Source: Chloroflexota bacterium
Lineage (GTDB): Bacteria > Chloroflexota > Anaerolineae > Promineifilales > Promineifilaceae
Reading direction: 5' to 3'
Length of the DNA stretch: 64,000 nt
Assembly: GCA_022616275.1 (NCBI GenBank)
Contig: JAKEFB010000083.1
Location: 1 to 64,000, forward strand
Both the position numbers and the translations under genes were made by a program. Below, one piece after another: positions 25,601 to 35,725 of the stretch (within the stretch, counting starts at the first letter, position 1; each line of letters starts with the position of its first letter). The notes under the pieces were generated by a model. The model had not been told where the DNA came from, ran no database searches, and worked only from the letters and a program-made list of their open reading frames with translations.

Positions 25601-28600
25601 ACTGCCCCCAACGGGCCGGCTCAGCAGGCCGTCATTCGCCAGGCCCTGGCCGACGCCGAGGCTGACCCAGCGGCCATCAGTTATATAGAGGCCCACGGCA
25701 CGGGAACGCCCCTCGGCGACCCCATCGAGATCCAGTCATTGCGCGCCGTTCTGGAGGATGGCCGGCCGGATGGCCAGAGCTGCCTCGTCGGTTCAGTCAA
25801 GACCAACGTCGGACACCTGGAGGCCGCGGCCGGTGTGGCCGGGCTGATCAAGGTCGTCCTGGCCTTGCAGCACGGCGAGATCCCGCCGCACCTGCACTTC
25901 CGGGAATTAAACCCGTACATTTCCCTGGATGGGTCGCCGCTGGCTATCGCCACCGGCCGTTGCGCCTGGCCGGCTGGGGCCACGCCGCGCCTGGCCGGGG
26001 TCAGCTCCTTTGGCTTTGGCGGCACCAACGCCCACATCGTCGTCTCTGATTTCCAGCCCCAGGCGGGTGGCGGCCGGCCGGCGCCTGGCCTGGAACGCCC
26101 TTTACATCTGCTGGCCCTCTCGGCCCGGAGCGACCAGGCGCTGCAGGCGCTGGCCCGGCGTTATGAACGCTATCTGGCCGAAGCCAACCGGCCGGAACTC
26201 GCCCTGGCCGATGTGTGTTTCACGGCCAATACCGGCCGGACCTACTTTGACCACCGCCTGGCGCTGGCGGCCGGTTCGGCCGAGGCGCTGCAAGAGCGAC
26301 TGGCTGCTTTCCTGGCTGCGCCTCGGCCAGGAGTTACTCCTAAAGATCGGCGGGTAGCCTTTTTATTCACCGGCCAGGGGTCGCAATACACGGGCATGAG
26401 CCGCCGGCTGTATGAAACCCAGCCCACTTTCCGCGCCGCCCTGGACCGCTGCGCCGAGATTTTACAGCCTTATCTGGAACGGCCGCTTTTGTCAGCTCTT
26501 TTTGAGGCAGGCACGACAAGCCTGGACCAGACAATCTACACCCAACCGGCCCTCTTTGCCCTGGAGTACGCCCTGGCCGAGCTATGGCGTTCCTGGGGCG
26601 TTGAGCCGGCTGTGCTTATGGGTCACAGCGTCGGCGAGTACGTCGCCGCTTGCCAGGCCGGCGTGTTTAGCCTGGAAGACGGCCTGAAGCTGATTGCCGC
26701 CCGCGGCCGGCTAATGCAGACCCTGCCGCCGGGTGGAGAGATGGCGGCCGTTTTTGCCGGGCAGGATCAGGTGGCCGCGGCCATAGTCTCCTACGCCGGC
26801 CAACTCTCCATTGCCGCCGTGAATGGGCCGGAGAACGTCGTTGTGGCCGGCGAGGCCGCCGCCGTACGGGCTGTGCTGGCCGGGCTGGCGGCCGATGGTG
26901 TTGAGGCCCGGCCGCTAACCGTCTCTCACGCCTTCCACTCGCCGCTGATGGAGCCAATGCTGGATGAATTTGAAGCGGTGGCGCGCGAAATCGCTTTCCG
27001 GCCGCCGCAGCGGCCGCTCATCTCCAACCTCACCGGCCGGCTATGGGCGGCCGGTGAAACGCCTGACGCCGCTTACTGGCGGGCCCACGTTCGCCAGCCG
27101 GTCCACTTTGCCGCCGGCATGGAAGCGCTGTTTGCCGAAGGGCTGGCCATTTTCCTGGAGATTGGCCCCCAACCCCACCTGCTGGGCCTGGGCCGCCGCT
27201 GCCTGCCCGCTGGCCAGGCGGCCGGGACGATGTTGTGGCTGCCCTCGCTGCGAGAGAAGCAGGACGACTGGGCGGTGCTGTTGGAGAGCCTGGCGGCGCT
27301 CTACACTGCCGGCGTGGCCGTAGACTGGACTGGCTTTGACCGGGATTATATCCGCCGGAAAGTAACTCTGCCGACGTACCCCTTTGAACGGGAACGTTAT
27401 TGGTTGGAGGTTGCGCCCGGCCACCACGCCGGCCCAGGACGGGCCGGCCTGAGCGCCAGACAACCAGAAGCGCCGGCCGATTTGCATCCGTTGCTGGGCC
27501 AGCGCTTACGGGCGGCTGTGCCCATCTTTGAGGCCCGTTTTGACCCGGCCGGGCTGGTAGACCTGCCAACGACTTTTGGCGAGATGGCCCTGGCTGCGGC
27601 ATTTGAGCTTTTTGGACCAGGCCCGCACCGGTTGGAAGGGGTGACAGTGGCCGAAATGCGACTGGAAAGCGGCCCGGTGACCTGGCAGACGCTCCTGGCC
27701 CTTGACGGCGACCAGGCCATGACCTTCCAGATTTTTGCCTGGAAGGCCGGGGCGGAAGCCTGGCAGTTGCAAGCCAGCGGTCGTGTGTGGCGCGGCGCGG
27801 TGGCTGGCACGATGATTGAGCGGCAGCCAGAGGTAGAGCCGGCCGGCACAACCGGGCTAACCGGCCGGCCGGAAATTGAAGCGTTTCTTCGCCAGCGCGC
27901 GGCGCAGGTCCTGGGGCTACCGCCGGCTCAAGTTGGCCTGGACCAGCCGTTAGATGCGCTGGGGCTGGATTCATTGATGGCCATCGAGCTACGCAACGCG
28001 CTGGAAAATAGCCTGGGCGTTACCTTGCCGGTCGTCAATTTCTTGCAAGGCCCGACGATTACCGCCCTGGTCGGGCAGTTGTTGGAACTCCTGGCTGCGC
28101 CGCAAACGGCCGGGCCGGCCATCCGGCCGGTGGCGGCCGGGGGTCTGGCGCCGCTCTCTTACGGCCAGCAGGCGATGTGGTTCCTGCACCAGTTGCTGCC
28201 CGAAGACGTCTCCTTTAACGTGGCTGGAGCGGTGCGCCTGCACGGGCGGCTGGATGTGGCTGCTCTCCGCCGGGCCTGGCAGCGGTTGGTAGAGCGCCAC
28301 GCAGCGCTACGGACCACTTTCCACGTAGTGGCTGGGCAGCCGGTGCAGCAGGTCCGGCCGGACCTGGCCGCGCCGCTGGACGAGGTGGACGCCACGACCT
28401 GGGACGAAACAGCCCTGCGCCACTTTCTGGAAGGGGAGGCCTACCGGTCGTTTGACCTAGAGCAGGGGCCGCTACTACGGTTGGTGCTGTTAGCCCGGTT
28501 GGCCGAAGAACACGTTTTACTGCTGTCGCTCCATCACATTGTGACCGATTTCTGGTCTATGTCGCTCCTCGTTCAAGAACTGCATTTACTGTATGCTGCC

Positions 28601-31600
28601 GAAACAGGAATGGAGGAAGCGACCCTGCCTCCATTAGAGTTGCAGTACGGCGACTACGTTTACTGGCAAAAAGAGCTGCTGGATGGGCCTGAGGGGGAGC
28701 GGGTACGGTCCTATTGGCTGAAGAAGTTATCTGGCGAGCTGCCTGCGTTAAATCTGCCTACCGACCGGCCGCGGCCAGCCGGCCAGACCTTTAAGGGCGC
28801 GCTCGCCAGCCGTCGCCTGAACCCGGCGCTGGCCCACCAGTTGAAAGCGGTCGGCCAGGCGCACGGAGCCACGCTGTACGTGACCTTGTTGGCTGCCTTC
28901 CAGGCGCTGTTGCACCGCTACACCGGCCAGGAGGAGTTGCTGGTCGGCTCGGTGGTCGCCGGCCGGGAGCGGCCGGAGCTGGCCGGGTTGATGGGCTACT
29001 TTATTAACCCGGTGGCTATCCGGGCTGATTTTTCTGGCAACCCGACCTTCGGCGATTTCCTTAAGCAAGCTCGCCAGACCGTCCTGGAGGCGTTTGCCCA
29101 CCAGGAATATCCGCTGCCGCTGCTGGCCGAGCGGCTGGCCTTTGAACGTGACCCCAGCCGGCCGCCGCTGTTTGAGACGATGTTCATCATGCAGAAAGCC
29201 CAGGTGTTGGAGGAGCAGGGGTTGAGCGCCTTTGCCCTGGGGCTGCCCGGAGCGCGGCTAACCCTGGGCGAACTGAGCGTCGAGTCTCTGGCCCTCGACG
29301 GGTTGCCGGCCCAGTTTGACCTGACGCTGATGATGGCCGAGCTGGACGGTGGCCTGGCCGCTACGCTGCACTATAACGCCGATCTCTTTGACCCGGCCAC
29401 GATGGAACGAATGCTGGCCCATCTGGAGAGCCTGTTAGCTGGCATTGCTGTTATGCCGGACACGCCGGTGGCGGCCTTACCGTTGCTGGCCCCAACCGAG
29501 CGCCAGCAATTATTGGAGACGTGGAACCAGACGGCGGCCGACTACCCCCGCCACCTCTGCCTCCACCAACTGGTGGAAGCCCAGGCCGAACGGACGCCGG
29601 ACGCGGTGGCCGTCTCTTATGATGATACTCACCTGACTTATGACGTGCTTAACCGGCGGGCCAACCAACTGGCCCGGGTTTTGCAGCAGGCGGGCGTCGG
29701 GCCAGAGTCGCTGGTAGCCATTGCCCTGGAGCGCTCGGCCGGCATCCTGGTTGGCCTGTTAGGGATTCTAAAGGCCGGTGGGGCTTACGTGCCCCTCGAT
29801 CCCGCTTTCCCGCCGGCCCGGCTGGCTATGATGCTGGCCGACGCCCGGCCGGTAGTTCTCCTCACCAGCCGTGGCCTGGCTGAGACGGCCGTGGAAGGGT
29901 GGTTGGCTGAGGGTGAGCATCGGCCGGAGATCATTTACCTGGACGAACTCTATAGGGCGCATTTGAATGTGCCACCCGTTGGAGCGGGCGCTACAAACTT
30001 GAAGAGCGGCGTCCAGCCAGAGAACCTGGCTTACGTCATCTATACTTCCGGCTCGACCGGCCGGCCGAAGGGAGTGCAAATTCCCCACCGGGCTGTCGTT
30101 AACTTTCTGGCCAGCATGGCCCGGCAGCCCGGACTATCCAGTGCAGACGTGCTGTTGGCGGTGACGACCCTATCCTTTGACATCGCCGGGCTGGAGCTGT
30201 TCTTGCCGCTGACGGTGGGGGCGCGGGTGGTCATTGCCAGCCGGGAGATGGCCGTCGATGGGACGCAGTTACAGGCGCTCATCAGGGCCTCGGGGGCAAC
30301 GGTGATGCAGGCCACGCCGGCCACCTGGCGGATGTTGCTGGAGGCGGGCTGGGACGGCCAGCCGGGGCTCAAAATTCTCTGCGGCGGCGAGGCGCTGCCC
30401 CGCGACCTGGCCGACCGGCTCCTGGCCGGGGGCGCCGCCGTCTGGAATATGTATGGCCCAACGGAGACGACCATCTGGTCTACACTCTACCAGGTCCAGC
30501 CCGGCTGTGGGCTGGTCTCCATCGGCCGGCCGGTTGCCAACACCCAGGTCTACGTCCTGGACCAGGCCCTACAGCCGGTCCCGATCGGCGTGCCAGGCGA
30601 CCTGTACATTGGCGGCGACGGGGTGGCGCGGGGCTACCTCAACCGGCCGGGACTGACGGCCGAGCGCTTCGTCCCCAATCCCTTTCTGGCCGGCGCGCCG
30701 GGCCAGCCCACGCCGATGCTCTACAAAACGGGCGACCTGGCCCGCTACCTGCCGGACGGCAACATTCTCTTCCTCGGCCGGGGCGACCACCAGGTGAAGG
30801 TCCGGGGCTATCGCATTGAGTTGGGCGAGGTTGAAGCGGCCCTGGCCCGGCACCCGGCCGTGCAGCAGAACGTGGTCGTGGCCCGGGAAGATCGGCCAGG
30901 AGAGCGGCGGCTGGTGGCTTACCTGGTGTTGAAGCCAGAGCCGGAAACGCCGCAAGCCGGCGAGTGGCGCGCTTTCTTGCGGGAGCGGCTGCCGGATTAT
31001 ATGGTCCCGGCTGCCTTTGTTATCCTGGAGGCGCTGCCCCTGACGCCCAACGGCAAGGTCAACCGGCGCGCCCTGCCGGCCCCGGCCGGCGTCCAGGCCC
31101 GGGGCACGGATTACGTCGCGCCGCGCACGCCCCTGGAAGAGCAACTGGTAACCCTCTGCGCCAGCGTCCTGGGCCAGGCCCAGGACGGCGACCGGCCGCC
31201 GTTGGGTGTCAACGACAATTTCTTTGACCTGGGCGGGAACTCTCTGCTGGCTACCCGCCTGATCTTCCAGGTGCGGGAAACGTTCCAGGCCCAGGTGCCG
31301 CTGCGCTACCTCTTTGCCGAACCGACGGTAGCCGGCCTGGCCAAAGCCGTGGAAGTGGGGCGGGAGATAGGCCAACGGCCGGTCAGCGGCTCCCCAACCA
31401 GCAATGGCTCGTCGGCCAATGGTCATTCTCGGCTGTCTTTGTTTGAGACTGTAACGGTGGCCGAGTTAAACGCCGAAGCAAAGCTGGACCCGGCTATTAC
31501 CGCGAGCGAATTGCCTGGCAATCCGCCTTTTATCTTCCCGGCCCGGCCGGCGCACATCTTCCTGACCGGGGCTACCGGCTTCGTGGGCGCTTTCTTGCTG

Positions 31601-32635
31601 CACGATCTGCTACAACAGACCCGGGCCACCCTCCATTGCCTGGTGCGGGCCGATGACCCCTCCGCCGGCCGGCGCCGGCTGCAGCAGAACCTGGAAGTCT
31701 ATGGCTTATGGGATGAGCGTTTTGCGGAACGGATTGAGCCGGTGACTGGCGACCTGGGCCGGCCGCGTTTTGGCCTGTCTGAAGCGGTGTTCCGGCGACT
31801 GGCCGATACCGTTGAGGTAATCTACCACAACGGGGCGCTGGTCAACTTCATCTACCCCTATACCGCCCATAAGGCAGCCAACGTCCTCGGCACCCAGGAA
31901 GCGCTGCGACTGGCCGTCCAGGGGCGGTTGAAGCCGCTCCACTTTGTCTCGACCCTGTCTGTCTTTCACACCGGCGGCCATGACGACGGCGTCGTCTATT
32001 CCGAAGCGGAAGACCTGGACAGGGTAGGCGCGCCGTTTGGCGGCTACGCCCAGAGCAAGTGGGTGGCCGAAAAGCTGGTCATGGCGGCTCGTGAGCGGGG
32101 CATTCCGGTAGCCATATACCGGCCGGGGCTGGTCTCCGGCCATAGCCAGACCGGCGCCTGGAACACCGACGACATGATGTCTACCCTGGCCCGGGCCAGC
32201 TTCCTGGCCGGCGTGCTGCCCGACCTGGACGTGATGGTGGACGTGGTCCCGGTGGATTACGTCAGCGGGGCCATTGTTCGCCTGTCACAACAGCCGGGCT
32301 CGCTGGGCCGAGTTTTCCACCTGACCAACCCCCGGCCGATGGCCTACCGGGAGTTGGTCGGGTGGGTGCGCTCGCTGGGGCTGGACGTGCAGCCGTTGCC
32401 CTTCGTCGAGTGGCGGCAGCGCCTGGCCGACCTGGCCCGCCAATTTGGCGGCAACGCCTTTCTGCCGCTCCTGGAAGAGGTCACGGCCGACCAGGTGTTT
32501 ATGCCGGCTTTTGACTGCAGCAACACCCTGGCCGGGCTGGCCGGCAGCGATCTGCATTGCTCGCCGGTTGGCCCGGAATTACTGGCTACCTACCTGGCTT
32601 ACTTTACTGAAAAGGGGCTGATTGTAGGAGATTAG
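22652..32635 (+). CDS. Hybrid FAAL-PKS-NRPS megasynthase with reductive release
   Basis: 3,327 residues on one chain. FAAL (1-590, [11 protein letters not shown] near 176) should load a fatty acid as acyl-AMP; ACP1 (GLDSVQA near 649); KS (710-1135) with C880 in [16 protein letters not shown] and [10 protein letters not shown] (1235-1540) with S1326 in GHSVGEY and HAFH 1426-1429, the malonyl-CoA signature. A DH-like remnant (about 1612-1720) lacks the catalytic His, and no KR or ER is present. ACP2 (GLDSLMA near 1771); C domain (1836-2290) with HHIVTDF at 1961; A domain (2318-2810) with specificity residues DILQLGMIWK, one change from the glycine code; PCP (GGNSLLA near 2862); TR (2965-3327) with TGATGFVG and YAQSKW. 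Predicted product: beta-ketoacyl-glycinal or a derivative. ATG with AAGGGA upstream. Confidence 0.95.
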   Translation: MALNPRVVDSFQPETLVELLRWRAQRQPDNLAYTFLVDGETEEISLTYAELDQRARSIAAWLQRKSAVGERVLLLYPSGLDYIAAFFGCLYAGVVAVPAYPPRLNRPSARIQGIVADAEATVALTTTQILDNLERRFEHAPDLAALRWLDTEEIPAGLEAEWREPTVIPETLAFLQYTSGSTSAPKGVMLSHGNLIHNLAVIRHGFQIDTASQGVLGVFWLPSYHDMGLIGGILEPMYVGGSSLLMSPAAFLQRPARWLEAITRYQGAISGAPNFAYQLCVEKITPEQRAGLDLSSWHTAFCGAEPIRPSTLVQFAEAFVPCGFNPRAFYPCYGLAEGSLLVSGGDGPAEPTIYTIRASALGQNRATPAGETEQDAQKMVSCGHALLDQQIVIANPETMSRCAAGEVGEIWMAGPSVAQGYWGRPEQTAATFQAYLADSGEGPFLRTGDLGFLHEGELYVTGRLKDLIIIRGRNHYPQDLELAAEQSHEALEPHMGAAFSVEVNGEERLVIVHEVTRRHRKVDVREVAAAVRQALAEQHEIQLYALTLIKPLSIPKTSSGKIKRHACKLCFLDGTLEIIGQWRLDEPKEAAPQPAQTGETLEKLIIGGQSKIQNQKSKIESWLVEQLATRVNLSPAGIDIRQPFAAYGLDSVQAVSLAGELESWLGRSLPPTLAWDYPTIAELAAHLAGDETPTETDSRQPAGRHVSTHEPIAVIGLGCRFPGAPDPDAFWQLLHDGVDAIREVPPDRWDVDAFYAAKDGVRGKMNTRWGGFLDQIDHFDPRFFGIAPREASRMDPQQRLLLEVAWEALENAGLIPGDLAESATGVFVGISSYDYSRLQFSDPGQIDAYAGTGNAHSIAANRLSYLLDLRGPSLAVDTACSSSLVAMHLAIQSLRNGESDLALAGGVNLLLAPELTITFSQARMMAADGRCKTFDARADGYVRGEGCGLVVLKRLSDALHDGDNVLAVLRGSAVNQDGRSNGLTAPNGPAQQAVIRQALADAEADPAAISYIEAHGTGTPLGDPIEIQSLRAVLEDGRPDGQSCLVGSVKTNVGHLEAAAGVAGLIKVVLALQHGEIPPHLHFRELNPYISLDGSPLAIATGRCAWPAGATPRLAGVSSFGFGGTNAHIVVSDFQPQAGGGRPAPGLERPLHLLALSARSDQALQALARRYERYLAEANRPELALADVCFTANTGRTYFDHRLALAAGSAEALQERLAAFLAAPRPGVTPKDRRVAFLFTGQGSQYTGMSRRLYETQPTFRAALDRCAEILQPYLERPLLSALFEAGTTSLDQTIYTQPALFALEYALAELWRSWGVEPAVLMGHSVGEYVAACQAGVFSLEDGLKLIAARGRLMQTLPPGGEMAAVFAGQDQVAAAIVSYAGQLSIAAVNGPENVVVAGEAAAVRAVLAGLAADGVEARPLTVSHAFHSPLMEPMLDEFEAVAREIAFRPPQRPLISNLTGRLWAAGETPDAAYWRAHVRQPVHFAAGMEALFAEGLAIFLEIGPQPHLLGLGRRCLPAGQAAGTMLWLPSLREKQDDWAVLLESLAALYTAGVAVDWTGFDRDYIRRKVTLPTYPFERERYWLEVAPGHHAGPGRAGLSARQPEAPADLHPLLGQRLRAAVPIFEARFDPAGLVDLPTTFGEMALAAAFELFGPGPHRLEGVTVAEMRLESGPVTWQTLLALDGDQAMTFQIFAWKAGAEAWQLQASGRVWRGAVAGTMIERQPEVEPAGTTGLTGRPEIEAFLRQRAAQVLGLPPAQVGLDQPLDALGLDSLMAIELRNALENSLGVTLPVVNFLQGPTITALVGQLLELLAAPQTAGPAIRPVAAGGLAPLSYGQQAMWFLHQLLPEDVSFNVAGAVRLHGRLDVAALRRAWQRLVERHAALRTTFHVVAGQPVQQVRPDLAAPLDEVDATTWDETALRHFLEGEAYRSFDLEQGPLLRLVLLARLAEEHVLLLSLHHIVTDFWSMSLLVQELHLLYAAETGMEEATLPPLELQYGDYVYWQKELLDGPEGERVRSYWLKKLSGELPALNLPTDRPRPAGQTFKGALASRRLNPALAHQLKAVGQAHGATLYVTLLAAFQALLHRYTGQEELLVGSVVAGRERPELAGLMGYFINPVAIRADFSGNPTFGDFLKQARQTVLEAFAHQEYPLPLLAERLAFERDPSRPPLFETMFIMQKAQVLEEQGLSAFALGLPGARLTLGELSVESLALDGLPAQFDLTLMMAELDGGLAATLHYNADLFDPATMERMLAHLESLLAGIAVMPDTPVAALPLLAPTERQQLLETWNQTAADYPRHLCLHQLVEAQAERTPDAVAVSYDDTHLTYDVLNRRANQLARVLQQAGVGPESLVAIALERSAGILVGLLGILKAGGAYVPLDPAFPPARLAMMLADARPVVLLTSRGLAETAVEGWLAEGEHRPEIIYLDELYRAHLNVPPVGAGATNLKSGVQPENLAYVIYTSGSTGRPKGVQIPHRAVVNFLASMARQPGLSSADVLLAVTTLSFDIAGLELFLPLTVGARVVIASREMAVDGTQLQALIRASGATVMQATPATWRMLLEAGWDGQPGLKILCGGEALPRDLADRLLAGGAAVWNMYGPTETTIWSTLYQVQPGCGLVSIGRPVANTQVYVLDQALQPVPIGVPGDLYIGGDGVARGYLNRPGLTAERFVPNPFLAGAPGQPTPMLYKTGDLARYLPDGNILFLGRGDHQVKVRGYRIELGEVEAALARHPAVQQNVVVAREDRPGERRLVAYLVLKPEPETPQAGEWRAFLRERLPDYMVPAAFVILEALPLTPNGKVNRRALPAPAGVQARGTDYVAPRTPLEEQLVTLCASVLGQAQDGDRPPLGVNDNFFDLGGNSLLATRLIFQVRETFQAQVPLRYLFAEPTVAGLAKAVEVGREIGQRPVSGSPTSNGSSANGHSRLSLFETVTVAELNAEAKLDPAITASELPGNPPFIFPARPAHIFLTGATGFVGAFLLHDLLQQTRATLHCLVRADDPSAGRRRLQQNLEVYGLWDERFAERIEPVTGDLGRPRFGLSEAVFRRLADTVEVIYHNGALVNFIYPYTAHKAANVLGTQEALRLAVQGRLKPLHFVSTLSVFHTGGHDDGVVYSEAEDLDRVGAPFGGYAQSKWVAEKLVMAARERGIPVAIYRPGLVSGHSQTGAWNTDDMMSTLARASFLAGVLPDLDVMVDVVPVDYVSGAIVRLSQQPGSLGRVFHLTNPRPMAYRELVGWVRSLGLDVQPLPFVEWRQRLADLARQFGGNAFLPLLEEVTADQVFMPAFDCSNTLAGLAGSDLHCSPVGPELLATYLAYFTEKGLIVGD
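24476..24514 (+). repeat. In-frame AAAATCC/AAAATCT repeat in the megasynthase
   Basis: An A-rich tandem array of AATCCAAAATC and AAAATCTAAAATC words is translated as [11 protein letters not shown] between the FAAL and ACP1 domains. The surrounding DNA is GC-rich, so it stands out. The same words form the intergenic hairpin at 52905-52945. Confidence 0.8.
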
Positions 32636-32702
32636 AGATCGGGGATTGGAGACTGAGAGCAACCTCTGGTTGCCAATCTCTACTCTCTAATCTCCAATCT
32701 CA
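32636..32702. repeat. AGATTGG heptamer hairpin repeat after the megasynthase
   Basis: Starting at the stop codon, GATTGG/GAGACTGAG words are followed by GCAACC-TCT-GGTTGC (32659-32673) and inverted CCAATCTC units. It probably folds in the 3' part of the megasynthase transcript. After it, at 32703-32792, there are only TATTGGGTAATT-type words and the next ribosome site. Confidence 0.8.
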
Positions 32703-32792
32703 AAAGTAAAATGACTGCACGAAACGATTTCAGCCCGGCTTGACGGCCGGCAATAAAAATAATTAAGGTATTGGGTAATTTAAGGATTGACT

Positions 32793-33473
32793 ATGACTGC
32801 AACAAGACCTTTGTCGCGTACCTGGCACTACGGCCTGCTCTGGCTGCTTGCCCTCCTTTCTCTTTTATTCAACGCTGTTCTGATCATTACTTTGTTGAGC
32901 CTGCGGGCCCAGGCTCGCGAGGAGGTCAACCAGGCCATTGAAATCCTCAACGAAGCTACACTGGAAAATTTCGACTTGCCCGTTCACGTAGACGAGACGC
33001 TGGCCATCTCTATGACCGTTCCCTACAGCGACACCTTTGTCGTGCCAATCAGCGCCACCGTGCCGGTGTCTACCTCGGTCTTGTTTAAGGACAACATTCA
33101 GGTACCGATTGATACCATTATCCCGGTGAACACGACGGTTCACGTGCCGGTAGACATCCCGGTGGCCGGCCGGGTGACGATACCGATTCCTATTTTCACC
33201 AATATCCCTGTGAGCCTGACGGTAGAAGTACCGATCAGCCGGACCATCCCGGTGCGAACTGACATCCCCGTAGACTTGATGGTGACGATTCCGGTGCAAA
33301 GTGAGATACCGATCCAAACCGACGTGCCGGTGCTCCTGGACTTTCCGGTGACCATCCCCCTCAGTGAATTGGGCTTTCAGGCTTTAGTAGAGCAGTTGCA
33401 GGAGGCACTGGCCGCCATGGCCGAAATGTTGGGCGGCCCACCGCCGGCGCCAGCACCGGCGCCAGGCTCGTAG
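32793..33473 (+). CDS. Membrane-anchored VPI-repeat protein, unknown function
   Basis: 226 residues; no family recognised. A Ser/Thr/Arg-rich N-terminus leads to one membrane helix (about 13-40, LLWLLALLSLLFNAVLIITL), a short helical neck (REEVNQAIEILNEA), and then some 120 residues of alternating hydrophobic beta-like repeats with a 10-14-residue period built on xVPIxxxIPVxT (VPISATVPVS, VPIDTIIPVN, VPVDIPV, VPISRTIPV). A short helix and a Pro/Ala tail close it. The strand pattern suggests a rod- or barrel-like surface structure. ATG 32793 has AAGGA 6 nt upstream. It follows the megasynthase on the same strand and may be part of that locus. Confidence 0.75.
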   Translation: MTATRPLSRTWHYGLLWLLALLSLLFNAVLIITLLSLRAQAREEVNQAIEILNEATLENFDLPVHVDETLAISMTVPYSDTFVVPISATVPVSTSVLFKDNIQVPIDTIIPVNTTVHVPVDIPVAGRVTIPIPIFTNIPVSLTVEVPISRTIPVRTDIPVDLMVTIPVQSEIPIQTDVPVLLDFPVTIPLSELGFQALVEQLQEALAAMAEMLGGPPPAPAPAPGS

Positions 33474-33476
33474 CGC

Positions 33477-33544
33477 GCTGGCGTACACGCAACCAATCTC
33501 TTGCGCCAGCTTTGGTCCCGCCAAAGCCTTTGGCCCCGCCGAAG
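33477..33544. terminator. Hairpin cluster between convergent genes
   Basis: GCTGGCG (33477-33483) pairs with CGCCAGC (33504-33510). Two adjacent small hairpins follow: CTTTGG-TCCCG-CCAAAG (33510-33526) and CTTTGG-CCCCG-CCGAAG (33528-33544). They lie between the VPI-repeat gene and the convergent glycosyltransferase gene; a terminator role is inferred from position. Confidence 0.5.
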
Positions 33545-33578
33545 CTCGCGTCTTTGCCTCAGATTTTCATCCGTCGGC

Positions 33579-34859
33579 TTAAACCCCCACGTAGCTGTGG
33601 AAAAGCTCGACGGCCAGGGCGACGCCGTTTTCGGCCGCGACTTGCCGGCCGATGGCGGCGGCGCGCTGGCGCATAGTGAGGTTGTAGACCGCCTCGCGGA
33701 TGGCCTCGGCCAGCCGGCCGGCGGTCAATGCCGGGCGGGGGATAGGCGGCGGCCCGGCCCCCAGGGCGGCCACGCGCCGGCCCCAGAAATATTGATCGGC
33801 AAAGTGGGGCACGACGATATTGGGCACACCGGCCCGCAAGCCGGCCCCGGTGGTGCCTACCCCGCCGTGGTGGACGATGGCCGCCATCCGGGGCAGCAGC
33901 CAGCCGTGGGGGGCGCTTTCCAGGACAAAGACGTTGTCCGGCACGGGTGAATTTGTGCCCAGCCCGCTCCAGCCGGAGGCCAGCAGGCCGCGCTGGCCGG
34001 ATAAAGCCAGCGCCTCCAGAATGAGGGCGTCCGTTTCCTGGGCCTTGCGCGGGTTGCCCATACTGCCAAAGCCGACGTAGACCGGCGGCGGGCCAGCCTG
34101 GAGAAAAGCGACCAGGGCCGCATCGGGCTGCCATTCCCCTGGCGGTTCCAGGAACCAGTAGCCGGTGACGTGAACGTGATCCGGCAAATCTGATGGGGTT
34201 GGCAGCACGGTCGGGCTGTAGCAGCAGAGAATCGGCCGGCGCTCCCGGAGCAGTTGCCAGTAAGGGCTGGTGAAGCCTACCCGGCCGGCGCCTTGCCCGG
34301 CGACCTGGCCCCGGCCGTTGACCAGCGCCTGGGCCGACGGCCGGTATAGTTGCCAGCTAAACTGTTCCAGGACCAGGTGAGAGAGCAGGTTGAAGGCCCG
34401 GCCGGGGCTGCGCTCTATGTTGAGCGGTAGGCAGGGGTGGGCTCTTGTTGGCAACGGATACATGCTGGCCGGCAGGCAGGGAAGGCCCAGTTGCTGGCCG
34501 ATAGTGTAAGCCGCCGGCAGGGTAAAGGTGTGGTAGACGATAGCTTCACTCCCCTGGCAGGCGGCCCAGGCGTCCTGCAACAATGGCTTAAGCGTCGGCC
34601 GGATGGCCCGGACGGTGTTAAGGGCCAGCTTGAGCGGATTGTTTGATTCCAGCCAGGCCTGCCCTTGCTGTTGCTGGACGAAGGCCAGCGAATCTACCTG
34701 GAGGGGGAAAAACTCCAGCCCGTAACCGGCTACCAGGGTGCTAAAATTGGCGTTGGCGGCAAAACGAACGGTGTGGCCGGCCTTGTGCAGGGCTACGGCC
34801 AGGGCCAGGTACGGTTGGATGTCGCCGCGTGAGCCGGCCGCCAGGACGGTAATTTTCAT
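33579..34859 (-). CDS. GT1-family (MGT/sterol-type) glycosyltransferase
   Basis: 426 residues, GT-B fold. The N-terminal acceptor domain starts MKITVLAAGSRGDIQPYLAL, a classic start for macrolide/sterol-type UDP-sugar glycosyltransferases. The C-terminal donor domain has YVGFGSMGN, the HHGGVGTTGAGLRAGVP nucleotide-sugar motif and the PHFADQYFWGRRV region with the DQ pair. It would transfer a sugar to a lipophilic small molecule or lipid. It lies between the megasynthase and the phosphopantetheinyl transferase, but on the opposite strand. Decoration of the megasynthase product is a reasonable inference, not a demonstrated link. Confidence 0.88.
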   Translation of the reverse strand: MKITVLAAGSRGDIQPYLALAVALHKAGHTVRFAANANFSTLVAGYGLEFFPLQVDSLAFVQQQQGQAWLESNNPLKLALNTVRAIRPTLKPLLQDAWAACQGSEAIVYHTFTLPAAYTIGQQLGLPCLPASMYPLPTRAHPCLPLNIERSPGRAFNLLSHLVLEQFSWQLYRPSAQALVNGRGQVAGQGAGRVGFTSPYWQLLRERRPILCCYSPTVLPTPSDLPDHVHVTGYWFLEPPGEWQPDAALVAFLQAGPPPVYVGFGSMGNPRKAQETDALILEALALSGQRGLLASGWSGLGTNSPVPDNVFVLESAPHGWLLPRMAAIVHHGGVGTTGAGLRAGVPNIVVPHFADQYFWGRRVAALGAGPPPIPRPALTAGRLAEAIREAVYNLTMRQRAAAIGRQVAAENGVALAVELFHSYVGV

Positions 34860-34897
34860 GGGACGATCATAGCCTGCGGGGCGGGAAAGGGCTACTA

Positions 34898-34990
34898 TTG
34901 TTGGAGATTAGAGATCGGAGGCTTCGTCCTGAGGCTCAGCCCGAAGGATTAGAGACTTCGTCCTGAGACTCAGTCCGAAGGATTGGAGAT
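34898..34990. repeat. Composite repeat: GAGATT words plus two CTTCGTCCTGAG hairpins
   Basis: A 34-bp unit is present twice: CTTCGTCCTGAG with its inverse CTCAGCCCGAAG at 34922-34946, and again with two base changes at 34956-34980. GAGATTAGAGAT words stand before and between the units. The last word, GATTGGAGATTGG, supplies the GGAG that probably serves as ribosome site for the next gene. Confidence 0.75.
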
Positions 34991-34993
34991 TGG

Positions 34994-35725
34994 TTGGTGG
35001 AGTGGCTTGTAGCGCCGGTTGAGCTGGTCTTGGGGCCGGCCGAGGTTCATGTCTGGCGGGCCTGGCTGGAGCAGCCGGATAACCTCTTTGACCAACTGGC
35101 CCGGACGTTGTCCGAGGACGAACGGGCCAGGGCAGCGCGCTTTAAGTTTGAGAAAGACCGGCGGGCGTACACCATTGCCCGGGGCGTCCTGCGCGCGCTG
35201 CTCGGCCGCTACCTGGGCCGCCGGCCGGAAGAGGTTGGCTTTATCTACACCCCTCACAACAAGCCGCTCCTGGCCGAGGCGTCACCTCTCTCCTTCAATC
35301 TCTCCCACTCCCACCAACTGGCCTTGCTGGCCTTTACCCTGGACCGGCTCGTCGGCGTGGACGTGGAATACGTGCGGGCCATGCCGGACGCGGCCGGGCT
35401 GGCCGAACGGTTTTTCTCACCTGCCGAGTACGCCGCCTGGCGGGCCGTCCCGGCCGAACAACAGCCACTGGCCTTCTTTAATTGCTGGACGCGCAAAGAA
35501 GCCTTTGTCAAGGCCCTGGGGGAGGGCCTGACTCACCCGCTGGACCAGTTCGACGTTTCACTGGCCCCGGGAGAAGCAGCTCGCCTGCTGGCCGTTGCCG
35601 GTAGCCGGGCCGAAGCCGCTCGCTGGTCGTTGGCGGCCTTCACGCCCGCCTTCCACTACGCCGCCGCTGTGGCCGTCCAGGAACGCGGGCCATTGCTCAT
35701 TCGAGGCTTTGAATGGCCGGGTTAA
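34994..35725 (+). CDS. Sfp-type 4'-phosphopantetheinyl transferase
   Basis: 243 residues. It transfers the phosphopantetheine arm of CoA to the conserved Ser of carrier proteins. Visible are the Sfp-type central motif LVGVDVEYV (Mg-binding D and E) and CWTRKEAFVKALGEGL, matching WxxKEAxxK, as well as the upstream RGVLRALLGRYL and the FNLSHSH segment. The two-domain length is typical of enzymes acting on PKS/NRPS carriers, and the megasynthase nearby has three carrier sites. The start is TTG 34994 or GTG 34997; GGAG at 34985-34988 comes from the flanking repeat. The last 29 bp overlap the convergent kinase gene. Confidence 0.92.
   Translation: MVEWLVAPVELVLGPAEVHVWRAWLEQPDNLFDQLARTLSEDERARAARFKFEKDRRAYTIARGVLRALLGRYLGRRPEEVGFIYTPHNKPLLAEASPLSFNLSHSHQLALLAFTLDRLVGVDVEYVRAMPDAAGLAERFFSPAEYAAWRAVPAEQQPLAFFNCWTRKEAFVKALGEGLTHPLDQFDVSLAPGEAARLLAVAGSRAEAARWSLAAFTPAFHYAAAVAVQERGPLLIRGFEWPG

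Noticed and set aside
24518-25696. Long minus-strand open frame (about 392 codons) opposite the KS domain.
   Set aside because: Antisense shadow of a strongly conserved ketosynthase; long antisense frames are expected at this GC content.
27484-27812. Functional dehydratase domain in the megasynthase.
   Set aside because: The catalytic His segment and the second half of the fold are missing, so it is reported as a remnant only.
27030-27974. Minus-strand open frame (about 314 codons) opposite the AT/DH region.
   Set aside because: Arg/Pro/Gln-rich shadow sequence with no domain, overlapping verified PKS motifs.
34898-34990. Possible mini CRISPR (two 25-bp direct copies with a short spacer).
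   Set aside because: Only two copies, a 9-nt spacer, each copy an internal hairpin, no cas genes; it fits the repeat families of the gaps.
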